A DNA stretch of 12,956 bases from Chloroflexota bacterium (GTDB lineage: Bacteria > Chloroflexota > Ktedonobacteria > Ktedonobacterales > Ktedonobacteraceae): NCBI GenBank assembly GCA_005879655.1, contig VBJK01000141.1:7612-20567 (forward strand). The letters are read 5' to 3'. Under the pieces are notes generated by a model, which was given only the letters and a program-made list of their open reading frames with translations, ran no database searches and was not told the DNA's origin. A program made the position numbers and the translations under genes. Of this stretch, positions 6,291-12,706 are shown one piece after another. How positions within the stretch are numbered: position 1 is the stretch's first letter; every line of letters starts with the position of its first letter.

Positions 6291-6541
6291 CCTTTCCAAC
6301 AAATAGCCCTTTTTAGCTATACTAACGAATCATATAATCATTAAAAAATATTCATCTTCTATAAGATAGCTGCATCATTACTCATTCATGCTTAAAATAT
6401 TTCGTCATTTTCACAAAACCCGTATTGGTAGAAGAGACGATTAGAACAAACTGAGCGAGAGCTAAGAAAAATGAACGTAAGTACATTTAGACAATGCTCC
6501 AACAATACTTTTACCATACAGTTGTGCTTCTCACAGTTAAG

Positions 6542-6547
6542 TATAAT
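6542..6547 (+). promoter_or_regulatory. -10 box (TATAAT) before the 76-residue gene
   Basis: A perfect TATAAT lies about 87 bases before the ATG at 6634. No good -35 lies 16-18 bases upstream; TTGTGC at 6522 is too close at 14 bases. The promoter may need an activator, or the match may be chance in AT-rich DNA. Confidence 0.4.
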
Positions 6548-6569
6548 ATTAGTATGAATGGTTGTTTTG

Positions 6570-6589
6570 AGATATCAAGGGCGATATCT
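6570..6589. promoter_or_regulatory. Inverted repeat AGATATC-N6-GATATCT, possible operator
   Basis: Perfect seven-base arms (6570-6576 and 6583-6589) lie in the predicted 5' leader, between the TATAAT at 6542 and the ribosome site at 6615. The size suits a dimeric repressor site. Confidence 0.4.
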
Positions 6590-6633
6590 ACTAGTCAGTA
6601 TTGCAGAATAGCGGAAGGAGGATAAGGCCGTCT

Positions 6634-6864
6634 ATGAGCAATTATGAGAGTGGAAGCGAGATCGCTCGCCTTAGGCAACAGATCGCTCTAGAGTACGAAG
6701 CAGCCCAGCGTGGAGCCAATGGACTTGCTGCTACATCACGTCACGATTTTATTGTGAAGCGACAGCAAAATATTTGGAATTATAGGCAGGATCTAGCAGG
6801 TATTGTCGGCGAAGCCGAGGCTACCCGGATCATGTGTGAGAGCTGTTTCGGCATTAATTCTTAG
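6634..6864 (+). CDS. Small helical hypothetical protein, 76 residues
   Basis: From ATG 6634 the product is 76 residues, predominantly helical: an N-terminal helix (EIARLRQQIALEYEAAQRG), a short GLAATSRHDF turn, a second helix with KRQQNIWNYRQDLAGIVGE, and an EATRIMCESC end. It resembles small uncharacterised proteins seen repeatedly in Ktedonobacteria (LRQQI-x-LEY-AA-RG ... RH-F), a recollection I cannot verify here. AAGGAGG at 6615-6621 is a strong ribosome site with a longish 12-base spacing; an upstream TTG at 6601 precedes this site and so is unlikely to be the start. A strong terminator follows 31 bases after the stop, so it is probably a single-gene transcript. The function is unknown. 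Confidence 0.7.
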   Translation: MSNYESGSEIARLRQQIALEYEAAQRGANGLAATSRHDFIVKRQQNIWNYRQDLAGIVGEAEATRIMCESCFGINS

Positions 6865-6895
6865 CGAAGCTATAGTTACTCTCTCTTATCAAGAG

Positions 6896-6942
6896 AAAGA
6901 CCAGGTTGAAGAGTACCATTCCTCTCTCGGCCTGGTCTTTTC
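6896..6942 (+). terminator. Rho-independent terminator after the 76-residue gene
   Basis: AAAGACCAGG (6896-6905) and CCTGGTCTTT (6931-6940) are perfect ten-base arms, followed on the plus strand by a short T-rich stretch (the stem's own TTT plus TC). The partly complementary GAAGAG and CTCTCTC inside the arms lengthen the stem. Confidence 0.75.
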
Positions 6943-7172
6943 TGAAAATTGCCGTTACGGTTTGACAGTGCATAGCATAACATTGCATGAAAAAAACAGT
7001 ACTTTTGGGATGTTTTTTCTACCGCATTTGCAGATATTTTTTTTCACGTGGTAGGATTACAGGCAAACCTTATCTGTTTGCGCTGGTATGGTCCACTGTA
7101 AACGGAGTAATGTAAACCTCAATGGAGCATTGTAATCATGCTTAGGAAAGCACCAGAGCCAGAAGAGTAGAG
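6943..7172 (+). promoter_or_regulatory. Leader region of the response regulator with short repeats
   Basis: This gene-free stretch contains two related 12-mers, GGAGTAATGTAA (7104-7115) and GGAGCATTGTAA (7124-7135), 20 bp apart, and an extra TGTAAAC at 7097-7103 repeated at 7111-7117. Repeats spaced by two helical turns just before a response regulator gene could be activator sites. A consensus TTGACA at 6962-6967 lacks a convincing -10 box at the right distance, so the promoter is unresolved. Confidence 0.35.
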
Positions 7173-7880
7173 ATGCTTATGATGCCAAAAGTTCTGATCA
7201 TCGAAGACAGTATGTCCACGAGTCTCTACATGGCCGAGACTTTACAGAAGGTTGGGTATCACGTCTCAACCGCTTCTGATGGACGCGAAGGGCTACGTCT
7301 AGCCCTACAAGAACATCCGCATTGTTTAATTATTGATATAGTACTACCCGGTATGGGTGGCTTTGAAATTTGCCGCAAAGTCAGGGCGATCTCTGGGAAA
7401 GTCCCCATTATTCTCATGAGTGTTAAAAATACTCCCGCCGATCGCATGTGGGGACTACGGCAAGGAGCCAATCTGTACTTACCTAAACCGTTTACTGAAG
7501 ATGCCTTGCTACAAGCTGTACACCAGGTACTCTTGCTGCCATCATCCGCTACACATTCCGCTTATCCAAAACAAGCACAGCGGGATGCTGTTGCCAGTTC
7601 CTCCACCTCTTTAGGCAAATTAATCCCACGGCGCAATGAACGTGTTGATCTCGCGCAATCCCAACGGAGCAGTGCTCTACGGGCTATGGATCAACGAGCA
7701 CGCGATCTTTATGTAATCATTGATGGATATAAGAATATAGAACTTCTCTGTACCATGACCCTTATGAATATGACAGAGGTACTGGGTATTCTGCGTACAT
7801 TGGTGAATCTGCATCATATTCAACTCTATCAACCTGATGGCTCTCTTGTAGAGAATATGTCTTTGCTCTTCAATCACTGA
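7173..7880 (+). CDS. Response regulator with small winged-helix-like tail
   Basis: The product has 235 residues. Residues 5-120 form a CheY-type receiver with all catalytic residues visible: acidic pair E11/D12, phosphoacceptor D55 in IIDIVLPG, S83, switch aromatic Y102 and K105 in LPKPF. A Ser/Thr-rich linker (about 122-165) leads to a C-terminal domain (about 170-228) with YVIIDGYKNIELLC, then MNMTEVLGILRTLVNL and LYQPDGSL. This layout is a small winged-helix-like domain common in gliding or twitching and PatA-like regulators. It is not a classic OmpR or NarL DNA-binding domain. ATGs at 7173, 7179 and 7182 are in frame and the ribosome site is weak; MPKVLIIEDS from 7182 is equally plausible as the N-terminus. 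No histidine kinase is adjacent, so the partner is elsewhere. Confidence 0.85.
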   Translation: MLMMPKVLIIEDSMSTSLYMAETLQKVGYHVSTASDGREGLRLALQEHPHCLIIDIVLPGMGGFEICRKVRAISGKVPIILMSVKNTPADRMWGLRQGANLYLPKPFTEDALLQAVHQVLLLPSSATHSAYPKQAQRDAVASSSTSLGKLIPRRNERVDLAQSQRSSALRAMDQRARDLYVIIDGYKNIELLCTMTLMNMTEVLGILRTLVNLHHIQLYQPDGSLVENMSLLFNH

Positions 7881-7974
7881 TTTGTGTCGTACTTATGCTT
7901 TACAAGAAAGGATGTATCCGCTTCCAAGGCAACCACAAGAACAATAGTTATGAAGCAAAAACGCGTGTAATAAG

Positions 7975-8005
7975 GCCGGTCCCTCATAGATCCCCCGGTA
8001 CCGGT
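7975..8005. repeat. Imperfect hairpin between convergent genes
   Basis: GCCGGTCC (7975-7982) pairs with GGTACCGGT (7997-8005) with one bulged base and a 14-base loop. It sits in the 214-base gap between the convergent response regulator and DUF4870-like genes, where a terminator is expected. Neither side has a clear T-run, so termination is uncertain. Nothing else stands out in 7881-8094. Confidence 0.3.
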
Positions 8006-8094
8006 CTCATCACACTGTCACCTAATTTAACGTGGTATTTGGCATTTTTTAGGTCAGATGCGTGCATAGATTGAAATATCACTTTAGGAAGGTT

Positions 8095-8685
8095 TTATGC
8101 AGGTCGCTGGCCAAAAAACTTATTGGCTAACGCTTCTGCGTAGTCGCCAACAATGGGCAATTTCGTTTCGATACCCCGGTATGCCTGTACCATTAAGAAG
8201 AGCCAGATAAGTGCTGTAGGAACAAGGATAACAAAGGTCAGGCAACTTACAATCGGTGCTAGCAGTAGTCCGATGAACGGAATATGAGCAATAAGTTGCA
8301 ACAATACGTAAACCACGAAAGTTGGACCCGTCAGGATAACTGATTGTGCAGCTGCGAAGCGGACGAAGCGATTCTTGCGCTCAATTACGAGGAAAACAAG
8401 ACCACCAAGCCAGCCGAAGAGATAACTCAAAAGGGCCTCTGTTTTTGCATCTAAGCTGGTTGAAGTTGTATCGTGCGTTTCTCTACTACTACGAGCGGTC
8501 GCGCTCTGTGGTGGTTCATAATATTGCTGCTGTTGCTGTTGTGTAGAGCCTGTACCACTTTGTTGGCCACTGCCATAGGCACCATAGGGATCATTGGCGT
8601 CGAAATGCTGTCGCGGGGGCGTGCCACTATAACCACCGTACCCTCTAGCATCAGAGTCCTCGCTCTGGTTTGGATTTATACCCAT
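8095..8685 (-). CDS. DUF4870/Tic20-like membrane protein with Gln/Gly-rich N-terminus
   Basis: The product has 196 residues. Residues 1-80 are low complexity and probably disordered, rich in Gly, Tyr, Gln and Ser, with a six-Gln tract at 49-54. The rest is the DUF4870/Tic20-like membrane domain: a first helix (about 84-101) containing LSYLFGWLGGLVFLVIE, the conserved basic loop RKNRFVRFAAAQS, two further hydrophobic stretches (about 112-133 and 137-166), and the family's last motif AYRGIETKLPIVGDYAE. The role of the family in bacteria is not established. The ribosome site is weak (AAAGAAG, about 11 bases before the ATG). It follows the methyltransferase stop by 93 bases on the same strand and may be transcribed with it. 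Confidence 0.85.
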   Translation of the reverse strand: MGINPNQSEDSDARGYGGYSGTPPRQHFDANDPYGAYGSGQQSGTGSTQQQQQQYYEPPQSATARSSRETHDTTSTSLDAKTEALLSYLFGWLGGLVFLVIERKNRFVRFAAAQSVILTGPTFVVYVLLQLIAHIPFIGLLLAPIVSCLTFVILVPTALIWLFLMVQAYRGIETKLPIVGDYAEALANKFFGQRPA

Positions 8686-8778
8686 GAGTAAAATCTTCTT
8701 TCTTGAGTAATGACGCTTACATCTTGTATTACGCCGTGGTCGTGGAAAGGTTAGAGAGCCATCATCCTTTGGTCCGTT

Positions 8779-9591
8779 TCAGGATACTGTGCACACGAAA
8801 AGCGCTGTGGGGAGGACAAAGGAGAGTACACTATCTTGTTCCTCTATGTGAAGCGTTTCTTTTGTCGCGGCTGGTGCGCTTCTCAGTAGGTGTTCGATCT
8901 TCGCCACTGCTCCAACTGGCGTACGTATGCGCTGTGTCCACGAAGGCACATCCAGCGTAATACCCCAAAGCCGAGTGGGAGCATCAACGATCCAGCCACT
9001 TTCTTGCAGCAGGGAAAGCCATTCTGAGACACGATAGTTGCGTATATGCGAGGAGTCGCGCAGGATTTCTATCTCCTGAAGGAAGGCATCCTGCTCTGCT
9101 TCTTCTGGGGCAACCGAATCAACGAGTAATAACTTGCCATCCGGCTTGGCAACGCGCCGCCATTCGCGGACCGCCAGTCCCACATCTGAAAAGTGATGAG
9201 CCGCTTTGCGACAGGCGATGAGATCAAAACTATGCTCGGCGAAGGGAAGTGCGAGCGTATCACCTTCAACAAAACGCACGTTAGTAATCTGTCGCGTAGC
9301 CGCTACTTGTTGCGCAGCTGCTAGCATGGGTACCGTGAAGTCAACTGCAACGACCTCCGTTGCATAGGGGGCTAATGCGAATGCCGTATGTCCGGTTCCC
9401 GTCGCTACATCCAGTACGCGCTCTTTTCCTGTAAGGGCGGCAGCTTCCATGATCCATATGAGATCCGGCCCTTCGGCATGGACCTTGCTAGTGACATAAT
9501 CTGCTGCTGCGGCACCGAAGTGCTGTTGCACGAGAAGTTTTTCGTGTTGGGCATCTTGATGCGTAGCGTTTTGTTGATGAGGTTGTTCCAT
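8779..9591 (-). CDS. SAM-dependent methyltransferase (internal start of the fused ORF)
   Basis: The last 270 codons of the fused ORF form a complete class I (UbiE/Methyltransf_11) methyltransferase and probably the original gene. Visible motifs are the SAM-binding VLDVATGTGHTAFAL (motif I), VVAVDFT (post I), VRFVEGDTLALPFAEHSFDL (motif II and surroundings), CRKAAHHFSD, and a WRRVAKPDGKLLLVDSVAP strand (motif III). The ATG at 9589-9591 has AAAGGA nine bases upstream, so it can be translated by itself. The N-terminus MEQPHQQNATHQDAQHEKLL is typical for free-standing members. The substrate cannot be told from sequence. Whether the cell makes the fusion, the short form or both is open. Confidence 0.7.
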   Translation of the reverse strand: MEQPHQQNATHQDAQHEKLLVQQHFGAAAADYVTSKVHAEGPDLIWIMEAAALTGKERVLDVATGTGHTAFALAPYATEVVAVDFTVPMLAAAQQVAATRQITNVRFVEGDTLALPFAEHSFDLIACRKAAHHFSDVGLAVREWRRVAKPDGKLLLVDSVAPEEAEQDAFLQEIEILRDSSHIRNYRVSEWLSLLQESGWIVDAPTRLWGITLDVPSWTQRIRTPVGAVAKIEHLLRSAPAATKETLHIEEQDSVLSFVLPTALFVCTVS

Positions 9592-11394
9592 AAGACCTGT
9601 TCCTTTCGCCAAAAATAGCAAGTTCTCTCTAAAAGTGGACAGCTCCACCGCTGTTAGAGTACTCGATACCGCAAGATACTTCCCATCAGGAGACCAGACA
9701 ATTGGCCTGTTACCCGCAAATTTGAGCGTAGGTCTTCCCGATGTTGCTTCCCAGACATGAATGTTATTGTCAGAACCTGTAGAGGCGATGAGCTTACTGT
9801 CTGGGGACCAAGCGATGTCTCCTGGGTAAGGAAAGTCATTATAGGTGAAGAGATGATTGCCATCCTGGTCCCACACCTGGATGTCACCTTCCCCAGAACT
9901 GAACATGCCGTTAACAATACTGCCATTCCCGGCTGAGGCGATATATTTACCATTGGGTGACCACTTTGCTTTCCATACAGGGTGTGAGTGTCCTCGATAC
10001 GTCAAGATGGTTTTTCCTGTTGTGGTATCCCATACTTGTGCTGTTTTATCATAGATGCCAGCACTCACAATACGTGTTCCATCAGGTGACCATTCGGCTG
10101 TTGGTGCGGCATTCATGTGGCCGGGCAGTGGATTATGCCCGGTGTAGAAAGTAATAAGCTTTCCTGTGCTCACCTCCCAAACCCTGACCTGTGGTGGGTG
10201 ACTTGCGGTAACAATCCGGTTGCTGTCAGGGGACCACGCCAGCGAGTCCACTTGAACACTCTGACCACCGAGGTGCCCGCTATAGGTGAAGATATCTTTG
10301 CCCGTCGTTACATTCCATATATGCACTACGGGATCATCGCCGCTAGAAGCGATGTATTTGCCATTTGGGGACCAAGCCGCTGTCCAGATCCCACCGCTAC
10401 TGGGATGCCTTGCAAGAAGCATTCCTCGTGGCGTTCCTGCCGGTGTGTTGTCAGTTGGAGATGGATGATGAGCGCCAGGTGAAGGTGGATGAGGAGTGCC
10501 TATCCATGCTCTTGAACGAACTTGATTGAGAGCCAGAATACCAATTCCAAGTCCTGTGACTGTTGCTAGGCTTGCTACAACTGTACGCCGTGAGATGTGA
10601 TGTTTAGATAAGAGAGATCTATTTGTTGAAGAGAACCCGATGCGATCATTCTGTTGTGCTGGCTGGCTTACTGGCGTGCTTTTGTCTTTTGCTAGGTCCT
10701 GGGGTGGGACTGTCGATGCTTGAGTCCAAGAATGTAAGGAAGGTGTGCCTGCAAGTGGCGTTGTGAGGTTAAGAGGGTCTGCGAGACTTGCCTGCGTGAA
10801 AGAACCGGGGATGAGCATGCTCTGGGGTGATTGCGTGGCCTCACGTAAGGCATCCGCAAAGGTCTGGATGCGCTCGAAGCGGTCTTGCGGGGCTTTGGCA
10901 AGGGCCTTCAAGACAACTCGCTCGACAGCTTCCGCAAGTTCAGGAACGTGAACTCGCAGCCGTGGTGGAAGAGTGTCTCTATGAATAACACGATAATCAT
11001 GAGCATACTGAAGAGCGGAGGCAATTTGATCGACATAAGAAACAATGGTAGAGAGTGCAATGCGTTCTCCCTTGCGATGACGATCACGTAGCGTGCCCTG
11101 CGGCGCATATTCCATCACCAGATATGGCAGATCGTCACGGCTGATACCGAAGTCGAGTAACGGCACAATGTGGGAGTGACGCAGCCGTATGGTGCGAGCT
11201 TCATTGAGAAATTCTTTGAAATCTTCTGCTCTTGTCAGCGCAAGATTGAGCACCTTCACAGCGGCCTGCGTGTGCTCATAGACGTGTTCAGTCAAATAGA
11301 CAGTGCCAAATCCGCCACCGCCAAGTTGACGCACCAGACGATACTCACCAACCTGTTGACCAAGATGCTTCGCCTCTCGATCTGGCATGGGCAC
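8779..11394 (-). CDS. Truncated Ser/Thr kinase, WD40 and methyltransferase in one ORF
   Basis: An 871-codon ORF. Residues 16-140 are a Hanks-type kinase N-lobe and catalytic-loop start: GxGxxG at 25-30, K47 in AAVKVL, E65, then VIHRD (H138, R139, D140). Right after HRD the sequence jumps to LPPRLR...VERVVLKALAKAPQDRF, the end of the C-lobe. The KPEN, DFG, APE and substrate-binding parts, about 100 residues, are missing without a frame change. A Pro/Ser/Thr linker, a membrane helix (271-290) and five WD40 blades plus the start of a sixth (about 325-585) follow. After YLAVSST the propeller stops, and about 27 residues later a complete methyltransferase begins (M602). Intact homologues would be cytoplasmic kinases with an external sensor propeller. 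Here phosphotransfer is almost certainly lost. It may be a decayed gene whose frame happens to remain open into its neighbour, or an assembly join. Confidence 0.75.
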   Translation of the reverse strand: MPMPDREAKHLGQQVGEYRLVRQLGGGGFGTVYLTEHVYEHTQAAVKVLNLALTRAEDFKEFLNEARTIRLRHSHIVPLLDFGISRDDLPYLVMEYAPQGTLRDRHRKGERIALSTIVSYVDQIASALQYAHDYRVIHRDTLPPRLRVHVPELAEAVERVVLKALAKAPQDRFERIQTFADALREATQSPQSMLIPGSFTQASLADPLNLTTPLAGTPSLHSWTQASTVPPQDLAKDKSTPVSQPAQQNDRIGFSSTNRSLLSKHHISRRTVVASLATVTGLGIGILALNQVRSRAWIGTPHPPSPGAHHPSPTDNTPAGTPRGMLLARHPSSGGIWTAAWSPNGKYIASSGDDPVVHIWNVTTGKDIFTYSGHLGGQSVQVDSLAWSPDSNRIVTASHPPQVRVWEVSTGKLITFYTGHNPLPGHMNAAPTAEWSPDGTRIVSAGIYDKTAQVWDTTTGKTILTYRGHSHPVWKAKWSPNGKYIASAGNGSIVNGMFSSGEGDIQVWDQDGNHLFTYNDFPYPGDIAWSPDSKLIASTGSDNNIHVWEATSGRPTLKFAGNRPIVWSPDGKYLAVSSTLTAVELSTFRENLLFLAKGTGLMEQPHQQNATHQDAQHEKLLVQQHFGAAAADYVTSKVHAEGPDLIWIMEAAALTGKERVLDVATGTGHTAFALAPYATEVVAVDFTVPMLAAAQQVAATRQITNVRFVEGDTLALPFAEHSFDLIACRKAAHHFSDVGLAVREWRRVAKPDGKLLLVDSVAPEEAEQDAFLQEIEILRDSSHIRNYRVSEWLSLLQESGWIVDAPTRLWGITLDVPSWTQRIRTPVGAVAKIEHLLRSAPAATKETLHIEEQDSVLSFVLPTALFVCTVS
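10970..10984 (-). other. Deletion junction inside the kinase domain
   Basis: At this point the codons for HRD are followed directly by codons for TLPPRLR, which in this kinase group normally lie about 100 residues further on, after the activation loop. The frame is kept. The junction removes the metal-binding Asn and Asp and the activation segment. It is inferred from the order of known motifs, not from an aligned intact copy. Confidence 0.65.
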
Positions 11395-11443
11395 ACCTCT
11401 TGTGTTTACTCTTTATATCAATGGTTCTATTGTTCTGTCGTTT

Positions 11444-11459
11444 GCTTGCATATGCAAGC
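11444..11459. promoter_or_regulatory. Perfect 16-bp palindrome at the kinase promoter start site
   Basis: GCTTGCATATGCAAGC reads the same on both strands. It covers the predicted +1 (about 11456) of the minus-strand promoter at 11463-11492, the place where a repressor would block initiation. About 50 bases separate it from the kinase ATG. Confidence 0.55.
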
Positions 11460-11462
11460 CCT

Positions 11463-11492
11463 AGTATAGTCGATGCGAGCACTGCTTTGCAA
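11463..11492 (-). promoter_or_regulatory. Sigma70-type promoter of the kinase-WD40 ORF
   Basis: On the minus strand, TTGCAA (11487-11492) is followed after 18 bases by TATACT (11463-11468), four and five matches to consensus. It lies in the 134-base gap after the nitroreductase gene, so the kinase ORF has its own promoter. The ORF also has AGAGGTG about 5 bases before its ATG. Confidence 0.6.
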
Positions 11493-11528
11493 GAGAGGTG
11501 AAGTGCGAGGTGTGCTCGGCTAAGAGAT

Positions 11529-12182
11529 CTACCACTCATTCCAGTGTAATACCGCATCCACTGGTTCCCTTGGTGCTGGTCGAAACTCGCTGCCCACGCT
11601 ATAGGCTACAGGAATCAACGCGGCCTGCGTGACTTTCTCATAAGGGATGCCCAATACCGCAGCGGCCTCTTGCTCATATGCGAGATGCAATGTGGTCCAG
11701 GCAGTTCCCAGACCCCTGGCGCGTGCTGCTAGCATAAAGCTCCAAGTAGCAGGCAGAATGGACCCCCACACACTTGCCTGACTATTACTCGGTAGACCAT
11801 CCAGGCGACCACTAATGCAGGGTATCAGATGAACTGGCACTTCGTGCATATGCTCGGCGAGGTATTCGGCTGAACTGAGGACACGTTGCTGAGTTTGGGC
11901 ACGCGGGGACTGATCCGCAGAGAGCTTGCCCGCCGCTCTAGGGCTGGACAGATATTGCTCGGTACTGCGGCGATAGAGGTCAGCGAGGGCCTTACGCTTC
12001 TCGGCATCGGTGACAACTACGAAGTGCCAGCCTTGGCGGTTGCTGCTTGATGGGGCTTGCAGCGCGATTTCGAGGCACTCGCGTATCACTTCCGGCTCGA
12101 CGGGACGTGAAAGGTCGAGACGTTTGCGTACAGAGCGTGTAGTTGTCAGTAGCTGGTCAGGTGTGAGGTCAAGCAGAGGCAT
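11529..12182 (-). CDS. Nitroreductase family oxidoreductase
   Basis: The product has 217 residues, the usual length for FMN-dependent nitroreductases. These enzymes use NAD(P)H to reduce nitro compounds, quinones or related substrates in the cytoplasm, usually as homodimers. Typical landmarks are TTTRSVRKRLD near the N-terminus (R16, R19 and K20/R21 region, FMN phosphate contact), APSSSNRQGWHFVVV (residues 43-57, flavin binding), the SILPATWSFMLAARARGLGT helix (141-160) and WTTLHL, then IPYEKVTQAALIPVAY near the end. The ORF looks intact. GGGAG lies 8 bases before the ATG, with a good promoter at 12226-12255. Its natural substrate cannot be told; it is probably a detoxifying or quinone-reducing enzyme. 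Confidence 0.9.
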   Translation of the reverse strand: MPLLDLTPDQLLTTTRSVRKRLDLSRPVEPEVIRECLEIALQAPSSSNRQGWHFVVVTDAEKRKALADLYRRSTEQYLSSPRAAGKLSADQSPRAQTQQRVLSSAEYLAEHMHEVPVHLIPCISGRLDGLPSNSQASVWGSILPATWSFMLAARARGLGTAWTTLHLAYEQEAAAVLGIPYEKVTQAALIPVAYSVGSEFRPAPREPVDAVLHWNEW

Positions 12183-12225
12183 ATATATTTCTCCCTATTC
12201 GTGTGATGAATTAGCGTATGCTTCA

Positions 12226-12255
12226 AGTATAATAGTCAAAAACTAGTAGCGTCAA
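12226..12255 (-). promoter_or_regulatory. Sigma70-type promoter of the nitroreductase gene
   Basis: On the minus strand, TTGACG (12250-12255) is followed after 18 bases by TATACT (12226-12231), five of six matches in each box. The start site would be about 37 bases before the ATG. Confidence 0.65.
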
Positions 12256-12345
12256 ATATGCCTGGAGAAGGCAGATCATAGGACCTCTATTTAGAGATGT
12301 TGCTGCGTTCATTTGCATGACGAACTATTGGTAGACATCGCCTGC

Positions 12346-12579
12346 TAGTGCAGAAACAAGAGAGGTGGTAGGGATTGGGGGTCCAGGGGTCGAAGCCCCC
12401 CTGGCGGGGTTTGGGGTGTCCCCAAATTTGCCCATTGCCCAAAGGGTTTGGGGATTATGCAGTAGTACAGAAACAAGAGAGGGAGTAGGGCTTTGGGGGT
12501 CCAGGGGTCGAAGCCCCCCTGGCGGGGTTTGGGGTGTCCCCAAATTTGCCCATTGCCCAAAGGGTTTGGGGATTATGCA
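12346..12579. repeat. Two tandem copies of a ~117-bp hairpin-rich intergenic repeat
   Basis: Copy 1 runs from 12346 to 12461 and copy 2 from 12463 to 12579. They differ at only a few bases and one single-base indel near 12376. Each copy contains two strong hairpins: CCAGGGG...CCCCTGG, and TTTGGGG-TG-TCCCCAAA next to it (one T shared with the loop). Each ends with GCCCATTGCCCAAAGGG and GGGGATTATGCA. Motifs like GGGTCCAGGGG...CCCCTGG occur as intergenic repeats in many bacterial genomes. Short ORFs across the copies are by-products of the repeat. The rest of the 12183-12706 gap holds the nitroreductase promoter, a CTCTA-TT-TAGAG palindrome at 12285-12296 and the leader of the next gene. Confidence 0.9.
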
Positions 12580-12706
12580 CTAGGTTCAATGCGCTGTGAT
12601 GTTGTCATTGAAATATCTCATTAATGCGTATAGTATGCAGATGTAGTATGTTTTTGTGCGTGTAAGATGTGCCGGGGCGGAAGTTCCGAAAGGATGCGAA
12701 CTGATC

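Larger units (their letters stand above)
6150..6633. other. 484-base AT-rich divergent intergenic region
   Basis: This region separates the minus-strand BACON gene from the plus-strand 76-residue gene. It is richer in A+T than the flanking genes. It holds candidate promoters for both sides and an inverted repeat near 6570 (listed separately). I see no ORF with a ribosome site and no strong RNA structure in 6330-6500. Confidence 0.6.

Noticed and set aside
6962..6990. Promoter from the consensus TTGACA at 6962
   Set aside because: No acceptable -10 box lies 16-18 bases downstream; the best candidate, CATGAA, has only three matches.
7975..8005. Confident terminator call for the convergent genes
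   Set aside because: The hairpin has a bulge and a large loop and lacks a T-run on either strand, so only a hairpin is reported.
9711..9717. Further copy of TACCCGC in the WD40 region, and one at 2335
   Set aside because: These are single heptamers with no neighbours, as expected by chance, and not part of the cluster at 3-480.
12325..12583. Several 70-codon ORFs on both strands across the tandem repeats
   Set aside because: They are open only because the repeat lacks stops. The products are low-complexity and repeat the unit, and no ribosome sites are seen.
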